NCBI GenBank assembly: GCA_948567375.1
Contig: OX419756.1
Span: 52,528,333-52,592,332 of the forward strand
DNA length: 64,000 nucleotides
Direction: 5' to 3'
Origin: Lunularia cruciata
Lineage: Eukaryota; Streptophyta; Marchantiopsida; Lunulariales; Lunulariaceae
The notes beneath the pieces are model-generated. The model was given only the letters and a program-made list of their open reading frames with translations, had not been told where the DNA came from and did no database searches. Made by a program: the position numbers and the translations under genes. Shown here piece by piece: positions 47,149 through 60,138 of this stretch (its first letter is position 1; every line of letters begins with the position of its first letter).

Positions 47149-48659
47149 CAAAAGTCAACACACATCCTTATCATGCAATATATCTTCTTTATAAACAAGA
47201 GTAGGGCTATAAACTAGGACATGCATGATCAAACTACTAGTAACTATTAAAGACAATATATGAATAATTTTCTAATAGTTCCTCTACTTTGGTTGTGCAT
47301 TCTTCTAGTTTATTAAGAGTCAATTAATCTAAAGCTTTAGCATGTGTTGTACTCCTTACAAGGACCTCAATCATGCACTCCTTACAAGGATTGCAATCAT
47401 ATGATCTATCCTTATTTTAGTGGTAGATGTGTTGGCCCACCTTTGTACTATTATTTAATTTTCTTAAATTTGTAAAAGGTTAGAAAGTTGGTAAGGTTAG
47501 AAAAGTGGGTTATGTTACTTATCATCGGTCTAGAAGGTAATTATGCAAGAGTACAAGATGATGATGTAGGAAAATAACCATGGCTTGTTTGTGTCAAGGG
47601 ATCATGAGGACAAATGTCCCTTGTGTGTGTGATTGTGGTCATGATCATGCATTTCTTGATTGTGAGACCTTCACATTGATGAACCTTACTAGAAAGTTTG
47701 TGAAAAAAGTATGCCTTATCAAATAATGTCAACTTCAGACATCATTTTCCTTATAGTAAATCATTCTTGGAGATTTTTAACAACTTGAATGGGCCACCAC
47801 CTAGATAAAGAATAAAAATCAATGACCATTTGCATGTTCTTAAACACTACCATATGTGAACAATAATGTTTCATCAAAGATGTATATCATGCACATATAT
47901 ATATATTACTACACAACAAACATTGTTGTCAATATCATACACTATAGAAAGAAAACTCATACATAAATTCTAAAGTGCCACAATAATCAAATCATAGTCT
48001 CAACTTGAATCACACTCAACTCAACGATAAAAAATTAATCAACTCAATGATTTGCCAACAACTAGCACTTATTTCAATTCAAGACACACCCACTCTAGCT
48101 AAGAGACTTGAAGGTGATGCTTGTCAGCCTTTTTCAACCACTGCCAAGAACTCAAAGGTTCAACATCAAGGAAGTAAGTTCTCTAGAGTTGCACTTCAAA
48201 GGTATACCTACTTGTCTTGGATATCTAGCCCCTAGTGGTGCCATTGATGGCCTATCTGACGGTGCAAAAGTGATGGTAGGTCTAGTAATATGATCAACAG
48301 CCTTAAGAAAAAAATTTGACCACCACTAAGTAGTCTTTGAGCGATGATTAATATAACTCTAACTACCAAGACTATCACTCCAATGTCCTAGCAAACTAGC
48401 TTTGGCATGCAAATTTTATGATAGCTATTGTGCATATATACATTGCTATACAAAAAACAATGTTTATAATATCATACAACATAGAAGCACAACTCATATA
48501 AAATTCATACATAAATTCTAAAGTGCCACGATTGCCTCCCTAGATCATGGTTAGGTCCTTCTAACTCTAGATAACCAACTACTCCAGGTATTGATATGCC
48601 AGATGATAGGCAAAGATCAAGAGATATAGTTCTATCAAACCCTACCATTAATTGCTTGT
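47149..48659. other. AT-rich DNA beyond the family B tail
   Basis: No gene supported. Two related segments, about 47885-47985 and 48425-48532, share AACAA(T/C)(A/G)TT-rich sequence ending CATACATAAATTCTAAAGTGCCAC, about 550 bp apart. They may derive from the family B 3' end or LTR, but I could not define LTR borders. Confidence 0.45.
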
Positions 48660-49411
48660 CTACAATCTATATCATATAAAGAGTGAACTAACTATAGGTC
48701 AAGTATATCAAGGACATAACCATTGTCCTTGAGAAACCACTACAAGAAAAGGAGTCAAATATGCCATATGACATATGCCATCAAACAACTATCACACAAC
48801 AACATGGTGGTAAATCTACCAAAAGAGTCATATAACATGCACCGTAAGCCTACACATACAATTGCCAAGCTTGGGTCTATAGTGCCATCAATGTTTGGGA
48901 GGTTGCATGGTGCACAAATTTGCACAAATCCTTCCAAATAACACCATAATATCCTTCAAACTTGAGGACTCTATAAGGAAAAGCCTCACACACTTTCAAG
49001 ATAGTGCGGCTTGACTCATATCAAGTGTTGTTAGTTTAGTTTCCTATAAATATACATAATCATTGGATAAATTTGATGGATTGAGGGTATATAGACTCAT
49101 CCTTGAATAATAGCATAATGTAAGGTATCCTTATGTTGAGAAATTGCTAAGTTATCAAAAGCCATAGGCATCACTCTTTGAAAGATTTCTACTTCTTGAG
49201 AAAATGTACTCACCCATACATTTAGATCATCCAAGTCCAAAACTATAATAGTATCATGACAAATGGTCATATATATATTTGAATCTTATCCTTAAAGTAG
49301 AAAGTAAGGATAGAAGGATGATAAGGAGACTTGCTAATTGAACCAATAGCCATGGTTAACCAAGGTAATTGGAGATCCCAATCTCCCAAGTGGTCTCTCT
49401 ACAAACCATAT
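48660..49411 (-). pseudogene. Family B gypsy: integrase C-terminal part and PHD-finger-like tail
   Basis: The minus strand reads DWDLQLPWLTM, then EIFQRVMPMAFDNLAISQHKDTLHYAII, a conserved stretch after the integrase core in one plant gypsy group. After it, at about 48940-48690, comes CAPCNLPNIDGTIDPSLA, then a Cys pair region and TTMLLCDSC, followed by a Trp/Pro-type ending, as in a PHD zinc finger. Stops and changed Cys/His residues show decay. The frame jumps between pieces. Confidence 0.65.
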
Positions 49412-50079
49412 TGTGAGCCAACCTATCTCTCACTTAGGATGAACCTCTGATGACTATCATGGTAACGCAGCATAGACTAAGAAGGCAAGGAATCCCAATT
49501 CCATCAAACTTTTCCAAGGCTAACACTCCAAGACTCAAACTATTGCTCACTAGAGAACTCAATGAGAGAGAGATAGTTGCAAATGAAAGGATGATGAGTA
49601 CCTCCTTACCCATAGTTTATATACTTGTGAAATAGTTATGCACCAAAGTTACTAATTATTAGAGTAACTCAAGTTACTAGGCTAAAAGTCAAATTAAGTC
49701 AGAAGTCTAAAGGAATATCCATTCTCATTGGAATGTTCATGCGGTCTTATCTTGACCCAACCACTAAATCAATAATTCCTTCACATGGGCTATCCTTGGA
49801 CTATAGAAGAATATGAAACAAAAAGGCTTGTAGGTACAAGAGTTCTCAACTCTTTTCTCAAAGCCAAACACCTAGGAATAGTATCAAGTCAATACACTAT
49901 AATCCAAAATAGTGGTGCTCATCTTTTCCACTTCTTTTAAAGTACTGTCCCCTCAATCTTAACTATGAATAACTTTAACTAATCATGACTAATGTAGAGC
50001 TATCATTTATCTTTATATAAATAATATCTGCAAAGTACTTATAATACCAAACTAAATATCACAATACCACATATATGCA
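49412..50079 (+). mobile_element. Family C solo LTR in family B integrase (668 bp)
   Basis: TGTGAGCC...TATATGCA flanked by CATAT (49407-49411) and CAAAT (50080-50084), a 4/5 match to a 5-bp target duplication. The family B integrase continues on both sides, so this is an insertion. Orientation is arbitrary. No coding capacity. Confidence 0.75.
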
Positions 50080-50954
50080 CAAATGAGTGTTATAGTGCTT
50101 ACTCAATCCTCTTTTCATTATCTGAACCACTATTTGTGCTTAGCAATTTGCCTTAGGGTGATCTCGGGAGGTAGTACAATGACCAATCAAGGCTTTATCA
50201 CACTAAACTTCAAACTCTCCCAAGAAAGTTGTACCTTGATCAATCAAAACCTTGACTGGTGCACCAAAATGACTAAGAACCCAATCTAAGAATGAGTAAG
50301 CTATCTCTTTATTAGACTTGTCAAGAAGTACCACCAACTCAATCTATTTGGAGAAGTGGTCTACCATAACCAAAACACATAGATGATGTCTCATAATCCA
50401 TGATAAAGGTTTAGCAAAGTCCAAACTCCAATAGTAAACTAACTTTATGATAGATGATGGGTGTAATTGTAGCATCAAAGCATTAAATTATGCTCTAACT
50501 TGGTCACACCCTGCACATCTAGCAAAAAAATATTGTACATTGGTTTATATACTGTACCACCAATAATATCTTAAGAGTAAGCTATATGTATAATTTATTC
50601 TAAAATGTCCTAGCTATTCATGAGCGTTACATACAAACCATGGTTTATGAGATGGAATTGATACTATTTGCATTCTACATTCTCCCATATAGAAAGAAGG
50701 TATTTTCACTCCAATTTAAACTGCCAAGCTTGCTAAAGGATATAGTCTCTCTCTTTGGCACCAATTGTGCTATCCACAACACAAATGCAAAGATAATCCA
50801 TCACTAAAACATCATCATGAATGTCTTGTTGACCTATATCAATATATTCACCCTATGGATCTTTCACCTCAACAACTCCTATTTGTATTGAAAGATATCA
50901 TCAAAGTCTCAAAAAATATACATAGAAAGGTAGATGCATGTCAGCCTTGCACCA
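50080..50954 (-). pseudogene. Family B gypsy: integrase zinc-binding and catalytic region
   Basis: The minus strand reads RCAGCDQVRA followed by WSLDFAKPL, then LCVLVMVDHFSK, IELVVLLDKSNKEIAYSFLDWVLSHFGAPVKVLIDQGTTFLG and TTSRDHPKA. These are the HHCC-linked Cys pair and the first two catalytic Asp regions of a retroviral-type integrase (Asp in SLDF, Asp in LIDQGT). Stops interrupt the frame. The sequence is clearly distinct from family A. It continues beyond A3 at 62095. Confidence 0.85.
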
Positions 50955-51369
50955 TGTAAAAGACCAAAACCAAGGAGAGAAATAGGAGAATGGAAGTTCA
51001 CATTGGGACGCTTGAATGTAGGAAAACTCCGAATGCCTAGCATGAGCTTCGGCTTTGGTATTTATAGGTAGCATACAAGGCCCTTGAGAAGCTTCTCAAG
51101 AAGCTTCCTTGAGCCACTTTCTTAGAGTGTAAGCCAAGTTAATTGGGAAGCTTCTCAAGAAGCTTCCTTCTAGAAGTTGCATACTTGGCGTGCAAGCTAA
51201 GCTAGTTAGAAGCTTCCTTCTAGAAACTACTTGCTTGGGGCACAAGTTAACTAGTTGGGAAGCTTCCCAAGAAGCTTCCTATATGCTTTTGGAATATTCT
51301 AGGCTAATTTGGTTTATTCTCTATTTTGTTAGCCTTACTAATTACGGTGCTAAATTCCATATTGTTACA
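50955..51369 (-). repeat. 3' LTR of A3
   Basis: Reads TGTAAAAGACC... to ...CATATTGTTACA on the plus strand, the reverse complement of the family A LTR ends. TTCTAGAA-type heat-shock pentamers are at about 51168-51180 and 51213-51228. Confidence 0.95.
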
Positions 51370-51383
51370 TATTCTCCTACTGC

Positions 51384-54300
51384 TAGTTGGTGACTTCCTC
51401 GTTGCCATTGAAGCTTCAAACTCCTGGATGGCCGTCTGTGTATTTTGGAGGTGAGAAAGGGATTCCTATGTGGCATCATGAAGGGGATACCATTTCCAAA
51501 GGACCTTGTACTTTGTATTTGGCGTCCTCATTGGATTGGGCATCCTCATTGGATTTGGCGACGTGCAAGGGTACAATCAACTTTGTACTCCTCATGATCA
51601 TTGATAGGGATAGGGGGAGGAGGAGGTTGGACTCAAGAGGAAACTCAAAGAGGGGTTAGGAACAAAGGTATGAGGGAACAAAGGTATGTTTCAACTTAGA
51701 AACATGAAAGATATGAGGGATGCACATATGACAAGGCAAAGCAAGTTGATAAGCAACAAGAGAAACAATTTCGGTGACATCAGAAGGTCCTATCTAATTA
51801 GGAGCAAGTTTACAAACTTGGGTATCAAGTGGGAGGGGCAGATTACTAGAGGGTAGCATAAATTTATCACCAACTACAAAGGTGAGATCATGACGATGGT
51901 GGTTAGCATATTATTTTTGATGATTTTGAGCAACAAGGAGGTGAGATTTGGCTTGTTGGAGAGATTTGGATATGGTGGTCAAGAAGGTTGAAGTATGAAG
52001 GACCTGAGATGGAGGAAGAGCAAGAAGAGAATCAAGGACAAGTGGATCTTGGCCAAAATTGGGAAAGAAAGGAGAGAATCTGGTGCTTGCTTGTTTAAAA
52101 TTGTTGTATGAAAACTCCACAATTGCAAGACATTCATCCCAATTGGTATGGTGAATGTTGACAAAGGCCCAAAGCATATCTTCCAAGGTGTGATTTGCAA
52201 GCTCAGTTTGTCCATTTGTTTGAGGATGATAAGCTGTGGACAAAGCAAGTTTGGTACCAAGTATGTGGAATAGGGCTTGCCAAAACTTTCCAATGAAGCA
52301 AGGATCACGGTTGGAGATGAGTACATATGGCATCCCATGATGTTTGAATACATCATCAAAGTAGAGTTGCACCAAGGTTGGAGCATCCAAAATATCAACC
52401 ATTAGTGCCAAATGGATTTGCTTACTAAACTTATCCACAAACACCATAATGTTGTGTGACCTTGTTGTGTCTTGGGCAAGGAGGTGATGAGATCTAAGCT
52501 CACATGTTCCCAACAAGTAGTTGGAATGGGAAGTGGCTGAAGGAGTCCACTCGGCTTCTGGTAACTAGCCTTGTTGCATTGACAACTCTCACATGATCAA
52601 ACAAACTCCCAAACATCTTGTGTCATGTTAGGCCACCACCATTGGTGTTGGAGGGTACCCAAGGTCTTGTCCACCCCCATGTGACCACCTATTGGTAAAT
52701 CATGGGCTTCTTGAAAGCACACAAGTTGTAGATCACCTTTGGCTAGAACATAGATCCGGTTCATATGGAATAGAAGACCTTCCTTGAAGGAGAAGGTGTT
52801 GTACTCCTTGTCACATGTTGTTAGACAACCATGTACCATTTGGAAGAAGAGATCTTGTTGTAGAGTTGATTGGAACTCATTATGGACCTTGGGGTCAATT
52901 GACACCATTGTAATTGTTGCCATGATGAGAGGAAGAGATTTCAAATCAGGTTGTCATGATAGAGCACCAAGGATGACATGGAACCGACCTGGTTTGTACT
53001 CAAGTTTGATGTCAAACAACTGGATTTGCTCTTCCCATTGATGATGTCGACTCTTCATGTGCTCCAAGTGTAAGGTCTGCAACAATGGCTTGTGATTAGT
53101 TCACATGATCACTTGTTTTCCCCAAGAGATTATGCCTCCATACCTTGGTGGTATATACCATTGCAAGTTGTTCTTGATCTCAAGCAAAGTAATTTCTTTC
53201 AGCTGTTTTTAGTTGGCAAGAAACAAAGGCAATGGGATGTAGTCCATCTGGGAATTCTTGTTGCAACACAACTCCAATTGGAAAGTTAGAAGCATCAAAT
53301 CAACCACACAAGGCAGTTGAGGGTCATATGGTTGAAGAATGGGTCGTGAAGACACCATATGCTTTAACTTCTAGAATGCTTCTTCATGCTTGGTGGTCCA
53401 CTAGACGCTCAAGTTCTTTCACAAGAGGTCAGTCAATGGTCTAGCCATATGAGCATAATAGTGGATGAACCGCCGGTAAAAACTGGCCAATCCATTGAAT
53501 GCACGTACTTTTGTAGCATCCTTTGGAGTAGGAAAATCAATAATGGCCTTGATTTTCTCTTCTTCCATCTTGATCCACTCTGATGAGATCTTATGACCCA
53601 AGAAGGTAACCTCCTTTTGCCAAAAGGTACCCTTTGACTTCTTGTAGTAAAATTTCCATTGTCGTAGTCATCTTAGGACTTCTCGCACATGATTCATGTG
53701 TTTTGCCTCTGTCTTACTATAGATTAAGATATCATCCAAGAACACCCTCATGGACCAATCTAATTGTCTATCCAACACCTGATGCATCCAATTGTAATAC
53801 TCCAAGGACAAGAGAAGAGAGAAAACACAGATTGCATACTCAAACATTTGATGCCCCAAGGGAGCACCTTCTCTTTATTATATAGACAAAGAGGATCTCC
53901 TCCAAGGAAGCTCCACCATAGGATTAGGGACACAGATAGGTGACATGTCAACAAGCTCTACCCTTGGATTACTTACTTGGATGGGTGACATGTCTGTTCT
54001 AGGTCTTATCTGGTTGGTCAAACATGCTTTGACCGGAGGGAATCTTTTAGGGAATCTTCCTATAGGAATCTCAAAATCACGTAAGGTACCGTGGAAAGCT
54101 CTTGACAAGACAAAGTAGGGGGAGGGAAGGCAAGCCTTTCATCAATGGAGGGGGATTCTGCACATTTTTGAGGCCTAATTCATCCGTTTAGGCCTCCAAA
54201 ATTGCCTTCAAAGATTTTAGGCATATTTCGGTTCCTACTCTATTAGTAGAAGTCTCCTTTTGGTGATACCTCCTTTTGATATGTTTAGTCCATCATGTGT

Positions 54301-55798
54301 AACATCCTTCTAGATGTTACCAAACCAATTCTCACCTTTAAATCATATGTCTAGCTATTGGTTCTAAGGTTCTCAAGTCTATTTTGGTTTCTGCCCTATT
54401 AGTAGAAGTACTCTTTTGGTGATATTTCTATCTGATCTATTTTGACCATCATGTATAACATTATTCTAGATGTTACCAAACCAGATTTCACATCCAGATC
54501 ATATGGCTAGCTCTTGGTATTACACAAATCCATGAAGAGTGTTGGAGGATTAGTGAGTCCAAAAGGTAGAACTCTCCACTCAAAATGCCCACACCTTGTG
54601 CAAAAGATAGTCTTTTGCACATCCTCTCTATCAATAGGAATTTTCCAATAGCCGTTGCAAAGATCCAACTTGGAAAAGTAGCGTGCTCTACTTAGTTGAT
54701 CAAGCAAGTCATCGATCCAAGGCAAGGGATATGTATTCTTCACGGTTTGTTTATTGAGCACACGGTAATCAGTATAGAAACAAATTCCTCCATCCTTCTT
54801 TGGAATAAAATATAGCGGTGCTCCCTAAGGAGAGGTACAATGTTGTATAAAGTCCTCCTCCAACTACTCTGTAAGTGTTGTTTGCAACTCCTCCAACTCC
54901 TTTGGTGAGAGCAGATAGATTGGTCTACTCATTGGAGTACTCCCTAGCAACAACTTGATCTTGAAAGGCATACCTCGATGGAGTGTAATCCCTTTGGCAG
55001 ATCATCCAAAAACACATATGTGAACTCCTAAACTATCCAATCAACCATTGCTTGATGAGGCTATTGGCCCTCCTCAAATTGTTCTTGTGCAATTGGCTTT
55101 ATCCTCACCGCAAATATAGACTTATCTTCCTCCAAAGCTTGCTCTTTGGTTGTTTTACTAACAAACTTCCCTTCTAAGGACTCATCTCTCTTCCAAGCTT
55201 GCTCTATGGTTGCCTTCTTGACAAACTTCCTGTCTTGGGACTCACCTCCCTTCAAGGTTTGCTCTATGGCTACCTTCTTGACAAACTTCCCATCTTGGGA
55301 CTCACTATTCTTATGTGTTTTACTCAAAAGTGCCAAACAACCTAATATGAAATTCCTATCTTGGTGTTGTACTTGAATTTATCGTCGGGTCCAATTGAAT
55401 TGAACCTTATGACGTTCAAGCCAAGGTAGACCCAAAATGATATCATAATATAGAGGTGCCACTACACACCTCATACACTCCAAATACTCTTTCCCAATCT
55501 GGGAGGTAACAGGATGCGAGGTGCAAAATGCAGACCCTTTCTACCATCCGCTATCATCAAACTACTTCCAATCATTAGCTTGATAAGAATACTTGCATAG
55601 TCATATAATTCTCTAAACTTCCAAAATCAACCAAAATCCTACAACCCCGATTAGATGTTGTACCTTGCAAGTGAAGCAAATTTGCATAGGTCAAGCCTTC
55701 AATCCCATTCAAACTAATCAAGTTCCCAATAAGCAACTCAAAATCTCCTATTGGGATTTCTTGTTTCCTTGATCATTTTTCTCTACAACCTCTACTTG
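51384..55798 (-). pseudogene. Broken pol of A3
   Basis: In order on the minus strand: protease (about 55700-55430), 20-residue repeats (about 55310-55120), RT split by a solo LTR (54960-54525 and 53792-53400), RNase H (about 53330-52930), integrase zinc region (about 52760-52600), integrase core (52516-51911) and remnants of the chromodomain (about 51600-51430). Here the third integrase acid is present (NGQTELAN). A short duplication of CCTCATTGGATT lies at about 51528-51558. Stops are fewer than in A2 but present. Confidence 0.88.
53793..54524 (-). mobile_element. Family D solo LTR inserted in the A3 RT (732 bp)
   Basis: Starts TGTAATACTCC and ends GGTATTACA, flanked by CCAAT (53788-53792) and CAAAT (54525-54529), 4/5 matching. 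RT coding resumes directly on both sides (LFMD | NWMHQVLD region). A TATA-like CTATATAATAAAG on the minus strand sets the orientation. An internal duplication of about 140 bp (the TAACATcctTCTAGATGTTACCAAACCA segment twice) is shared with the copy at 62319-63067. Confidence 0.88.
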
Positions 55799-56224
55799 TG
55801 TAACAATATGGAGTTTAGCGACGAAGTTAATTGGACTTACAAAGTAGTACATAAGATAAATTAGCCTAGAATATTCCGGAAGTATCTAGGAAGTTTCTTG
55901 GGAAGCTTCTTGGCTAGCTTAGCTTGCACCGCAAGTAAGTAGCTTCTAGGAGGAGTCTTCTAGAAGCTTCCAACTAGCTTAGCTTGCACATCAAGTAGGC
56001 AGCTTCTAGAAGGAAGCTTCTTGAGAAGCTTCTTAGTTAACTTGGCTTGCACTCTAAGAAAGCGGCTTGAGGAAGCTTCTTGAGAAGCTTCTCAAGGGCC
56101 TTGTATGCTACTTATAAATACCAAAGCCAAAGCTCATGCTAGGCATTTAGAGTTTTCCTTCATTCAAGTGTCCCTATGTGAGTTTCCATTCTCCTATTTC
56201 TCTCCTTGGTCTTGGTCTTTTACA
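55799..56224 (+). repeat. 5' LTR of A4
   Basis: TGTAACAATATGG to GGTCTTTTACA. A three-unit heat-shock element TTCtaGAAgcTTC is at 55958-55970, another TTCtaGAA at 56004-56011, and the TATA box (TATAAATA) near 56113. Confidence 0.97.
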
Positions 56225-56225
56225 T

Positions 56226-56237
56226 TGATATCAGAGC
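56226..56237 (+). other. Primer binding site of A4 (initiator tRNA-Met)
   Basis: TGATATCAGAGC, one G-to-A change from TGGTATCAGAGC, directly after the 5' LTR. Confidence 0.9.
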
Positions 56238-56242
56238 AAGAA

Positions 56243-57345
56243 TGGGATGGATGGAATTTATGGACAATCAAATCTACTTCCGCCAAACCATTAGGATTTT
56301 CATGTCCAGATATTACCTAAGCACTACTTCATACAATTCATCACCTCACGCTTTGGGCAAGATTTTCTACATATGATCACCATGTTTGAGGAACCCTTGA
56401 TACTTCAAATTGTCACTTATGGAGAAAGGTGGACGTGTTGTATCTATGTGTTAATCGATTAGATAAATTGGGAGTAGTAGGATAGAGTAGTAGCTATGGC
56501 GGCAATACCGGACGTTATCTTTGCAATGCAGTAGCAAATAGAGTAGCTTACTCGATTGTTGGATGAACAAGACCAACAACAAGGAGAACATATAGAGAGA
56601 GTGCCTGTCCAAGATAGAGAAGATCATATTCAATTTCCAAAACCTAAGGTGTTTGAAGGCAAGAAAATTCCGGGCACAATGGATAATGTTGTGTTTGATT
56701 GCAAATGTTAATTCAAAGCCACCAATCTTCAAGATGAACAAAAATAGATTCTCTCGACTTCTAGCCAATTGGATGGTGTGGCAAAACTTTGGTGGCAATT
56801 CCGAGTGGAGCAAGCTGAACGATAGATTGTTACACCAATCTTGACATGGACGGAATTCAAGGATGCAATACTTGGTCAATTTCAAACTATAAATGCCACC
56901 CGAGCCGCACAAGATAATTTGGTAGAGTTGAAGCAGATTGGCTCAGTAAGAGGCTATATCACACAATTTCATAACATCATCATGCAAATTTTAGATATAC
57001 AAGAAGGAGAAGTTCAGGATAGATTTGTGCGGGGATGGAAGTCACAAACCAAATTGGAGGTGACCATGCAAGAACCATAAAACATAGAAGAAACCATGCA
57101 ATTGGCTGAGCGCTTTGATTCTTTGGTTACAACAACTTGGTCTCGACCTCAACTTACACCAAGCTTACGAGTACAATACGCATGGGTGGAAGAACCAACA
57201 CCAATGGAGATTGATGTTATCCAACGGAGGCCACTTGGTGCAAAAGAGAGAGAAAGATTGCAACAAAATGGAGGTTGTTTTTATTGTTGCCAAGTTGGAC
57301 ATTGCATTATTGAATGTCTACCTAAGAATGGGCGCCCTTGACAAG
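56243..57345 (+). pseudogene. Broken gag of A4, with intact zinc knuckle
   Basis: The capsid part is open at 56841-57080 and 57096-57341, with stops between. An intact CCHC knuckle, CFYCCQVGHCIIEC, lies at about 57273-57314, followed by a basic stretch. It would package element RNA. Confidence 0.88.
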
Positions 57346-57479
57346 TTGCCTAGATCAAGTTTGTGGAACCAAATGATCAAGGAAACAGACAATCCCAATA
57401 GGAGATTTTGAGCTGCCTATTGGGAACTTGATTAGTTCCAATGGGATTGAAGGCTCAACCTTTGCAAGTTTGCTTCACT

Positions 57480-60120
57480 TGCAAGGTATAATAGCTAATT
57501 GGGGTTGTAGGATTTTGGTTGATTTTGGAAGTTTAGAGAATTGCATGTCTATACAAGTAGTAAAGGAATTGGGCATTCCTATCAAGTCAGTGATTGGAAG
57601 TAGTTTGATGATGGCGGATGGAAGAAAGGGTTTTGCATTCCACACCTTGCATCTTGTTACCTTCAAGATTGGGAAGGTGTATTTGGAGTGTATGAGGTTT
57701 GTAGTGTATGAAGTTTGTAGTGGTACCTCTACATTATGATATCATTCTGGGTCTACCTTGGCTTGAACGTCATAAGGTTCAATTTGATTAGACCCGACAA
57801 CAAATTCAAGTACAACACCAAGGGAGGAATTTTTGATTAGGTTGTCTGGCACCTTTGAGTAAGACACCTAAGAATAGTCAGTCCCAAAATGGGAAATTTG
57901 TCAAAAAGGTAGCCATAGAACAAACCTTGAAGGGAGGTGAGTCCCAAGATGAGAAGTTTGCCAAGAAGGCAATCATAGAGCAAGCTTGGAAGAGAGATGA
58001 GTCATTGGAAGGGAAGTTGGTTAGTAAAGCAGCCATATAGCAAGCTTTGGAGGAAGATATTTTTGAATTCGGAGTGTGGATCAAGCAGATTGCACAAGAA
58101 CAATATGAGGAGAGCCAAGAGACTCATCAAGCAATGGTTGATTGGATAGTTTAGGAGTTTGTGGATGTGTTTCCGGATGATCTGGCAAAGGGATTACCCT
58201 CAGATTGAGGTATGCCCTTCAAGATTGAGTTATTGCCAAGGAGTACTCTAGTGAATATACCAATCTATCGGCTCTTACCAAAGAAGTTGGAGGAGTTGCA
58301 AATAACACTTACAAAGTTGTTGGAGAAGGAAATCATACAACATAGTACCTCTCCTTGGGGAGCACCAGTACTATTTGTTCCAAAGAAAGATGGAGTACTT
58401 TGTTTTTGTATTGATTTTTGTGGGCTCAATAAGCAAACCGTGAAGAATGCATATCCCTTACCTTGGATTGATGACTTGCTTGATCAACTAAGTAGAGCAT
58501 GCTAATTTTCCAAGTTGGATCTTCATGGCGGCTATTGGAAAATTCCTATTGATAGAGAGGATGTGCAGAAGACTGCCTCTCATACAAGGTATGGGCATTT
58601 TGAGTGGAGAGTTCTACCTCCCGGACTCACTAATGCTCCAACACTCTTCATAGATCAAATGCATCGGGTGTTGGATGGACTATTGGATCAGTCCATGGTA
58701 GTGTTCTTGGATGATATCTTAATTTATAGTAAGATAGAGGCAGAACACGTGAATCATGTGTAAGAAGTCCTAAGATGACTACGACAATGGAAATTTTATT
58801 GCAGGAAGTCAAAGTGTGCCTTTTGGCAAAAGGACGTTACCTTCTTGGGTCATAAGATCTCATCAGAATGGATCAAGATGGAAAAAGAGAAAATCAAGGT
58901 CATTAATGATTGGCCTACCCCAAAGGATGGTATAAAAGTATGTGTATTCAATGGATTGGCCAGTTTTTACCGACGGTTCATCCATTATTATGCTCATGTG
59001 ATTGCACCATTGATTGACCTCTTGGGAAAGAACTCAAGTTTCTAGTGGACCACCAAGCATGAAGGAGCATTCCAAAACAAGGACGCACCGCAATCGTGGT
59101 ATTTGTGGATAAGCTTAGTAACCAAATCCACTTGGCACTAACGTGTGATATTGTGGATGCTCTAACCTTAGCGCAAATCTACTTCGACAATATCTTCAAG
59201 CATCATGGGATGCCATGTGTACTCATCTAAGACCGTGATCCTTGACTATTGAGAAGTTTTGGCAAGCACTCTTCCAAATACTCGGCACCAAACTTGCTTT
59301 GTCCATGGCCTATCATCCTCAAACTGATGTACAAACCAAATGTGCAAATTGTACATTGGAGGATATGTTGTGTGCCTTTGTCAATGTCCACCATACCAAT
59401 TTAGATGAATGTCTTGTAGTTGCAGAATTTGCCTACAACAATTCCAAACAGCCAAGCACCAGATTTTCTCATTTCTTTCTCAATTTTGGCCAAGATCCGC
59501 TTGTTCCAGATTCTCTTCTTGCTCCCCTTCCATCTCAAGTTCCTCATCTTTCCACATTCTTGACTACTATATCCCACTCTCTCCAACAAGCCAAGTCTCA
59601 CCTCCTTGTTGCTCAGAATTGCTAAAAACAATATGCGGACCACCATCGTCGTGATCTCACCTTTGAAGTCGGTGATAAAGTCATGCTATCCTCTAGTAAC
59701 CTCCCTCTCCCACTTGATACCCAAGTTTGTAAACTTGCCCCTAATTGGATAAGACCCTTTGATATTACCCAAATTTTCTCTCTTGTTGCTTATTGACTTG
59801 CCTTGCCTTGTTATATGCGTATCCATTCTATCTTTCATGTTTCTAAGTTGAAACTCTTTGTTCCTAACCCCTCTTCCTTTTCCTCTTGATTCCAACCTCC
59901 TCTTCTTCTTGTCTCTATCAATGATCATGAGGAGTACAAAGTTGATTGTATCTTTGCACGTTGCCATATTCAACAAGGCCATCCCCACCATAAAAAGTAC
60001 AAGGTCCTTTGGAAAGGGTATCCCCTTCATGATACCACATGGAAACCTCTTTCTCACCTCTAGAATGCACAGACTGCCATCCAAGAATTTGAAGCTTCAT
60101 TGGCAATGAGGACGTCACCA
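57480..60120 (+). pseudogene. Broken, deleted pol of A4
   Basis: Protease about 57500-57760 (Asp-Ser-Gly reads Asp-Phe-Gly), repeat linker about 57879-58059, RT about 58210-59040 (VVFLDDILIYSK), then the deletion junction near 59078, integrase core to about 59450 and chromodomain remnants about 59925-60070. In-frame stops, several of them Gln codons changed to TAG or TAA, and a missing RNase H make it non-functional. Confidence 0.9.
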
Positions 60121-60138
60121 ACTAGCGATAGGGGAATA

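Noticed and set aside
49412-50079. Possible host gene in the 668-bp segment within family B integrase
   Set aside because: TG...CA ends, near-matching 5-bp flanks and a related copy at 46455-47148 fit a solo LTR; no coding frame.
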